DNA from: Oscillospiraceae bacterium
GTDB taxonomy: Bacteria; Bacillota; Clostridia; Oscillospirales; Ruminococcaceae
NCBI GenBank assembly: GCA_021203065.1
Contig: JAJQBX010000018.1
Span: 124,001 to 188,000, forward strand
Reading direction: 5' to 3'
Length of the DNA: 64,000 nt
Shown here piece by piece: positions 59,624-64,000 of this stretch. Position numbers and translations under genes: made by a program. Below the pieces are notes generated by a model. It made no database searches, was not told the origin of the DNA, and saw only the letters and a list, made by a program, of their open reading frames with translations. The first letter of the stretch is position 1, and every line of letters starts with the position of its first letter.

Positions 59624-61411
59624 TTATGTTTCACCAAACAGGTCACTGCGGTTTCCATATGTAGCATTGTATAGGTCGTATAGGCTTGCTTCGTCGGTTG
59701 TCATCCTATTACGAACAGTTTCATCGAAACCGTTATTAACGAGAGTTACTTTCAGTGTCCTGTACACATACTCAACCTCTGCCTCGTACTCGTAATAGAT
59801 TACTGTCAATTGTCCAGTATACGGGTCGGTTACAAGCATTGAGCCTATCTGTGTTTCAGTCCGTGTCCTTATTTCTGCCTCCTCCACTATTGTCAGCGTA
59901 TACTGCTGTAGGAACAGTGTCTGTAGCTCGGAAGCAACGTCTGAGTAGGTGAACTCGCCGTACTTTACCGTCAGGTAAGATATTAGCTGATACGGGTCGT
60001 GATAGATGTTGTCTATCTCGTAACTGTACTCGTCATAGCCCGGATAGTTGGCAACTGTGTTACATATCTGCGTATAGAGTGCCGTTTCCAAAGAGACGTA
60101 GGCGTTTTCCACAGCGTAGATGTCGTCGTCATCGCTTGAGTAGGTCGTAGAGATAAACGAGTTCTGGATGCCCTGAAATATTGCCGTACAGCTTGTGAAC
60201 ATTGCGGCGACAATCACGATTAACAACATAATGGCACCTAAGCCGATGAGAATACCCTTACTGTTCTTGATGACAGACTGTAGCACCTCTTTTGCCTTAT
60301 CTGCGACCTTCGCAGTTGCTTTTGCCGCATCTCCCGAAACGGTTTTGCCTTGCTTAGCCGCAGTGTAGGCTTCCTTGTACTGCTTCTTCTGCCAGACGTG
60401 CCTCGTAGCCTTTTTCTTTTCAGCAGTATCTTTTGAAGATTTAACACTGACAGGACCGGTTGTCTCTTTCCCTCCGCCTTCTTCTGCTGAAAACTTGAGT
60501 CTCCCCGATTTACTCTCGGTTTTCGTCTCCTGTTTCAGTTCACGTTTGGATTTACTCTCAGACTTACGGGATTTGGATTTGCCGGATACTTTGTGAACGC
60601 TGTTTTCCGTCAACAGTTCAGCTTGGTGTACACCCTCAATAGCACTATTGTCCTGTTCAGCTTCATTAAGCTTTGTGTGAATATAGCCTGCCGCAACCGA
60701 AGTCGCTCCCGAAACCACCCTCCTGCCGATACCCATTCCCGCACCGTGAACCATGCCGTCTTGTTCATCGTCGAAAGATAAACGTCCGGGCTTTTTCTTT
60801 GCTTCTCCTCTTTGTTCAGATGAACTGACCGAAGATTTCTTCTTGCCCTGTTTATCTTTCTGTTCCCGATTGGTACGCTCCCGTTTGGATTTCCAAGTTA
60901 TTTCGTCGGCATAATCCGTTAGATCAATGTCTTCCGGAATTATGCTCTCTGACAGTCTCGACGGAGATTCCAGAATATCTGTCTCCAAGTCTGGCTGAGC
61001 CTCTACAGCCTCTTTAAGAGTGCTTCTCATGTGAGATTCTAAACCCTTGTCAAGCTCCGAAAAGTCTCGCTTGATTGGAATTTCAGCGGTTTCTTCTTGA
61101 ACTTTCTCACCGTCGCCGAGAATTTCGGCTTCTGTTTCAGCTTCCGTGTTGGTTTCAGGAACTTCGGATTCCTTATCTTTAAGAGCTTTCCTGTTATACT
61201 CCTGAACCTGTTTCTTATTGCGGTTGTGCCGCATTTCCGAAGCAGTCTTAAGCGTAGCTCCGACGGTAGAATGCTCGCTTACTTCCGTCATTCTTGCAGA
61301 ATGTGCGGAAAGCTTCGTATCAGGTTCGGTCTCAGTAGCTTCGCTTTCCGTAGCAGTTAGCTCCGTCTGTTCAGGCTCCTTAAACACCTCATCAGCTTTT
61401 AGTTCCGCCAC
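59624..61411 (-). CDS. CD1108-family mobile-element membrane protein without the hydrolase domain
   Basis: A 595-residue protein. Residues 1-385 are charged and Lys, Ser and Glu-rich; one membrane helix is at about 385-408 (GLGAIMLLIVIVAAMFTSC); residues 420-580 form an extracellular domain ending with LYNATYGNRSDLFGET. CD1108-type proteins in related elements continue with an NlpC/P60 or CHAP-like wall-hydrolase domain. Here the stop comes before it, and no such gene lies downstream. The protein is probably the VirB6/B8-like or hydrolase-anchor component of the mating pore, but the wall-opening enzyme would need to come from elsewhere. Confidence 0.7.
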   Translation of the reverse strand: MAELKADEVFKEPEQTELTATESEATETEPDTKLSAHSARMTEVSEHSTVGATLKTASEMRHNRNKKQVQEYNRKALKDKESEVPETNTEAETEAEILGDGEKVQEETAEIPIKRDFSELDKGLESHMRSTLKEAVEAQPDLETDILESPSRLSESIIPEDIDLTDYADEITWKSKRERTNREQKDKQGKKKSSVSSSEQRGEAKKKPGRLSFDDEQDGMVHGAGMGIGRRVVSGATSVAAGYIHTKLNEAEQDNSAIEGVHQAELLTENSVHKVSGKSKSRKSESKSKRELKQETKTESKSGRLKFSAEEGGGKETTGPVSVKSSKDTAEKKKATRHVWQKKQYKEAYTAAKQGKTVSGDAAKATAKVADKAKEVLQSVIKNSKGILIGLGAIMLLIVIVAAMFTSCTAIFQGIQNSFISTTYSSDDDDIYAVENAYVSLETALYTQICNTVANYPGYDEYSYEIDNIYHDPYQLISYLTVKYGEFTYSDVASELQTLFLQQYTLTIVEEAEIRTRTETQIGSMLVTDPYTGQLTVIYYEYEAEVEYVYRTLKVTLVNNGFDETVRNRMTTDEASLYDLYNATYGNRSDLFGET

Positions 61412-61427
61412 TTACCTCACCTCCGCC

Positions 61428-64000
61428 TCAGTTTTGCTTCTCAGCTTCTTGCCGTGCCGCTACATCCTCGGGTCTTGTAGACATAATCGAGTAGAGCTTC
61501 AGAGACTTGTCGAAGTGATCCTTGAACGGGATAATGGTATTACCATAGAAAAGAAGCCCCTCGCCTGCACCGCTGTTTGTCACATAAGATAGCTGATACG
61601 GGCTTATGTTCAGTTGCTTCGCTAAGATTTGTCTGTCTCCTGCCGCCTGATTGAGCATCAGGATGAAGTCGCTGTTTTCAAAGATGTTCTCAATCTCACG
61701 GCTTGCGAGCAAGTCCTTGATGTTCTGCGTAATTCCCGTCGGGATGCCTCCCCACTTTCTGAATCGCTTCCAGATTTCAACCGAGTAGGCGGCTGTCTGT
61801 TCTTCTTTGAGCAAAAGATGGAACTCATCTATATAGTACCTGGTAGCTTTATGCTCCGAGCGGTTAATAGTTACTCTGTTCCAGACCTGATCCTGAATAA
61901 TGAGCATACCGAGCTTCTTTAACTGTTTTCCGAGGTCTTTAATGTCATAGCAGACAATTCGGTTATCCAGTCTCACGTTTGTCCGGTGGTTGAACACTTT
62001 TAGAGAACCGTTGACGTAGATTTCGAGTGCCGTTGCAATTCTCTGTGCCTGTGCTTCTTTCTGGTTTCTAAGACAGTTATACAGGTCTCCCAGAACCGGC
62101 ATATTTTCAGGAATCGGGTTCTCAAAATACTTCTGGTACACAAGCGGCAGACACCGGTCTATTACAGACTTTTCTTCCGCTTCTATGCCGTCCCTTGAAC
62201 CCATAATAAGCTCACACAGCGACAGGATGAAATCCGACTTCACTCCAAGAGGGTTATCGTCCTCAGAGTAGTTCATGTTGATGTCCATAGGGTTTATGTA
62301 ATCGTGGCTTGAAGCGGATATATGGATTACCTGTCCACCAAGCTCATGAACCAACGGATAATACTCTCCCTCCGGGTCGCTAATTATGATGTCGTCCTGA
62401 GTTACAAAGAACGCATTTGTTATTTCTCTCTTTGCCGCAAACGACTTACCACTACCAGGCGTTCCGAGGATAAGTCCGTTCGGGTTCTTGAGCCTCTTAC
62501 GGTCTACCATGATAACGTTATTAGAAAGAGCATTCAAACCGTAGTATAGCGACTCGCCAGACATGAACAGCTCCTGAGTTGTGAACGGCACGAAGATTGC
62601 CGTTGATGTTGTCGTCAGTCCTCGTTTAATAGGGATATGGTTTACTCCAAGCGGAAGACTGCTCATTAAGCCTTCTTCCTGCATGTAGTCGAGACGTCTT
62701 AAAACACAGTTATACTTCTGAGCTATACCTGCAATCTGGAATATTGCATTCTCAAGCTCCTGTTTCGTCTTTCCTGTGTTTAAGAACATTACCGTTGCAA
62801 GGAACATCCTCTCGTTACGGGACTGCAAATCGTCCAAGAGCTTCTTTGCTTCACCGCCGTATGTAGAAAGGTCTGATGGAATGATGTCCATGTCGTAGCC
62901 GGAACGAACTGCCTTTTTCTGCTCCTCAATCTTCATACGGTTGATGTCCGTCACCTTACTCTTTACAAGCTTTATAGCCTTTGCCTGATCAAGTGACTGG
63001 ACGTGAAGATTGACAATCAGGTTCTTGTCTACATCCAAAAACTCGGCGAGCATTTTGTCCGTCAGTTCTGGAGCCATAATCTGCAAGTATGATGCCGCAC
63101 CGTAAGTGTCTCCCATCATAAAGTCCTTGCCGGATTTAAAGAGAAAGCTCGTCGGGGCAACAAAATCCTTTGTGCCTAAGCCGGTCTTTAAAATCTGGTC
63201 ATAGGTAAACGTGAACGGTACCTGACAATCGGGATTAAAGGTCTCTCTTAGAATTGCAAGTCTCTCCACTCCGTTCAGCGGATATGCCATTACTCCGAGA
63301 ACCTTGAAGTTATTTAAGATGTCCGCTTCTATTCTTTCAAGCTTCGGTCTTGCTTTCTGTAAGCTCTCCGATTCAACAGAGAACGTGACATACTTGGATT
63401 TTACAAGCCCGTTATTACCCTTTGCGAGCTGATTGCGAAGCATCTGAGCGTACTCCATTCGCACATCGTCATAGTCGTCGTTCTGAGGAGCAATGCTGAT
63501 TACGTCCTCGTACTCCTTCATATTGCTCCTGTGGTTTACAAAGGATAACTGGAAGTGGATAGAGCTGTCGAAGTAGTTGAGGAAGTCGCACCAACCCTCA
63601 AAGATACTGTTCTTATCCTCGTTCTGCGCCAGCTGATAGTTAATATCATAAAAGCGGATGGTCTTTGAATAGGTATGGTCAGACACTCTACAGATGCCGT
63701 CCTTGCCCATTTCTTTATACGCAATAGTGTCCTGAACACTCATGCGTTTCTTCTTAGCCGCCTTGTCCTCTTTACGTCCGTTACCGCTGACAGGCTTCTT
63801 TTTACTACCGCTGTTTTTAGCAGAGTCTTTCTTCTTTACAGAGTTTTTCTTCTCCTTTGCCGAAGATGTCTCGACTACAGGCTCCGCAGTTGCGGCTTCG
63901 TACAGATTCTCCGTTTCGTAACGCCGAACGGCGGGTTTACGAAATCGCACATTGACAACGTTTTTCAAAACCTGTTCCAAGTGCAGTCCGTCTTTCTCAT
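61428..64000 (-). CDS. VirB4-family conjugation ATPase (5' end outside window)
   Basis: The frame is open to the right edge; the TTG at 63980 is the first possible start inside, but the true start probably lies beyond. At least 857 residues are present. A Lys-rich N-terminal tail is followed by a VirB4 N-domain and the ATPase domain: LGTPGSGKSFAAKREI (Walker A, near 506-521), DIIISDPEGEYYPLV (Walker B-like, near 530-545), YYIDEFHLLL and GITQNIKDLL. VirB4 powers the type IV secretion apparatus at the inner membrane. It is the most upstream transfer gene in view of the minus-strand operon. Confidence 0.92.
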   Translation of the reverse strand, partial: EKDGLHLEQVLKNVVNVRFRKPAVRRYETENLYEAATAEPVVETSSAKEKKNSVKKKDSAKNSGSKKKPVSGNGRKEDKAAKKKRMSVQDTIAYKEMGKDGICRVSDHTYSKTIRFYDINYQLAQNEDKNSIFEGWCDFLNYFDSSIHFQLSFVNHRSNMKEYEDVISIAPQNDDYDDVRMEYAQMLRNQLAKGNNGLVKSKYVTFSVESESLQKARPKLERIEADILNNFKVLGVMAYPLNGVERLAILRETFNPDCQVPFTFTYDQILKTGLGTKDFVAPTSFLFKSGKDFMMGDTYGAASYLQIMAPELTDKMLAEFLDVDKNLIVNLHVQSLDQAKAIKLVKSKVTDINRMKIEEQKKAVRSGYDMDIIPSDLSTYGGEAKKLLDDLQSRNERMFLATVMFLNTGKTKQELENAIFQIAGIAQKYNCVLRRLDYMQEEGLMSSLPLGVNHIPIKRGLTTTSTAIFVPFTTQELFMSGESLYYGLNALSNNVIMVDRKRLKNPNGLILGTPGSGKSFAAKREITNAFFVTQDDIIISDPEGEYYPLVHELGGQVIHISASSHDYINPMDINMNYSEDDNPLGVKSDFILSLCELIMGSRDGIEAEEKSVIDRCLPLVYQKYFENPIPENMPVLGDLYNCLRNQKEAQAQRIATALEIYVNGSLKVFNHRTNVRLDNRIVCYDIKDLGKQLKKLGMLIIQDQVWNRVTINRSEHKATRYYIDEFHLLLKEEQTAAYSVEIWKRFRKWGGIPTGITQNIKDLLASREIENIFENSDFILMLNQAAGDRQILAKQLNISPYQLSYVTNSGAGEGLLFYGNTIIPFKDHFDKSLKLYSIMSTRPEDVAARQEAEKQN

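Noticed and set aside
1-64000. tRNA or rRNA genes
   Set aside because: No cloverleaf or rRNA segment was recognised by eye; a tRNAscan run would be needed to exclude them fully.

Overview
Organism. The window looks like the chromosome of a low-to-mid GC Gram-positive gut Firmicute of the Ruminococcus/Oscillospiraceae type. The grounds are strong AGGAGG-type ribosome sites, consensus TTGACA-17-TATAAT promoters, Thr-rich secreted lipoproteins, cytoplasmic plant-glycan hydrolases, and a conjugative element whose gene set resembles the Tn4549 and Clostridioides CD1108-type elements. The species cannot be fixed from the sequence alone.

Layout. (1) About 1-18.9 kb is mostly ordinary chromosome. 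It holds a patatin-like lipase running off the left edge, a superinfection-immunity-like membrane peptide, an XRE/membrane regulator, a MerR regulator and MATE pump sharing a palindromic operator, a DUF134-NifX fusion, an SDR, a GNAT, a tripartite DUF3791-DUF3990-DUF3791 ADP-ribosyltransferase-like toxin module, a GH78-type enzyme with a TSUP/polyprenol-kinase-like fusion, secreted proteins, a second glycosidase-like enzyme, a broken sugar-transferase/GtrA remnant and a DUF5565-like RNA ligase. (2) About 19-24.4 kb is an integration/replication module: a serine recombinase whose C-terminal domain also occurs in two small neighbouring genes, a RepA-like ATPase, an Rpn-like nuclease and a frameshifted XRE regulator with paired palindromic operators. 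(3) About 24.4-28.3 kb is defence cargo: an AbiEi/AbiEii type IV toxin-antitoxin and a two-gene SLATT plus CD-NTase (CBASS-like) unit. (4) About 28.3-30.1 kb holds decayed fragments and a second, paralogous Rpn/operator/XRE block. (5) About 30.1-37.6 kb has an AlbA_2 regulator and an overlapping operon of three large serine recombinases, one degenerate resolvase-like protein and a DUF6870 protein. (6) About 37.6-40.2 kb is a hairpin-rich probable oriT with mobC and a relaxase. (7) About 40.2-43.6 kb is more defence-type cargo: a DUF6577 antitoxin with a toxin that has lost its catalytic half, and a large DUF4365 protein. (8) About 43.7-64 kb is the conjugation and polyvalent-protein operon on the minus strand: YodL, TTRAP, a 936-residue ArdC/peptidase/nucleotidyltransferase protein, a 2893-residue methylase-helicase, topoisomerase III, DUF4366, DUF4315, a CD1108-like membrane protein and a VirB4 ATPase open at the right edge.

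How it fits together. The right-hand 45 kb reads as an integrative and conjugative element, apparently a composite of at least two related elements, since the Rpn/operator/XRE block occurs twice and a recombinase 3' end survives as a remnant. Its transfer genes carry anti-restriction-like domains, while its cargo carries at least three abortive-infection-type systems. The left border probably lies near 18.9-19.0 kb, but no attachment site could be proved and the right border is outside the window.
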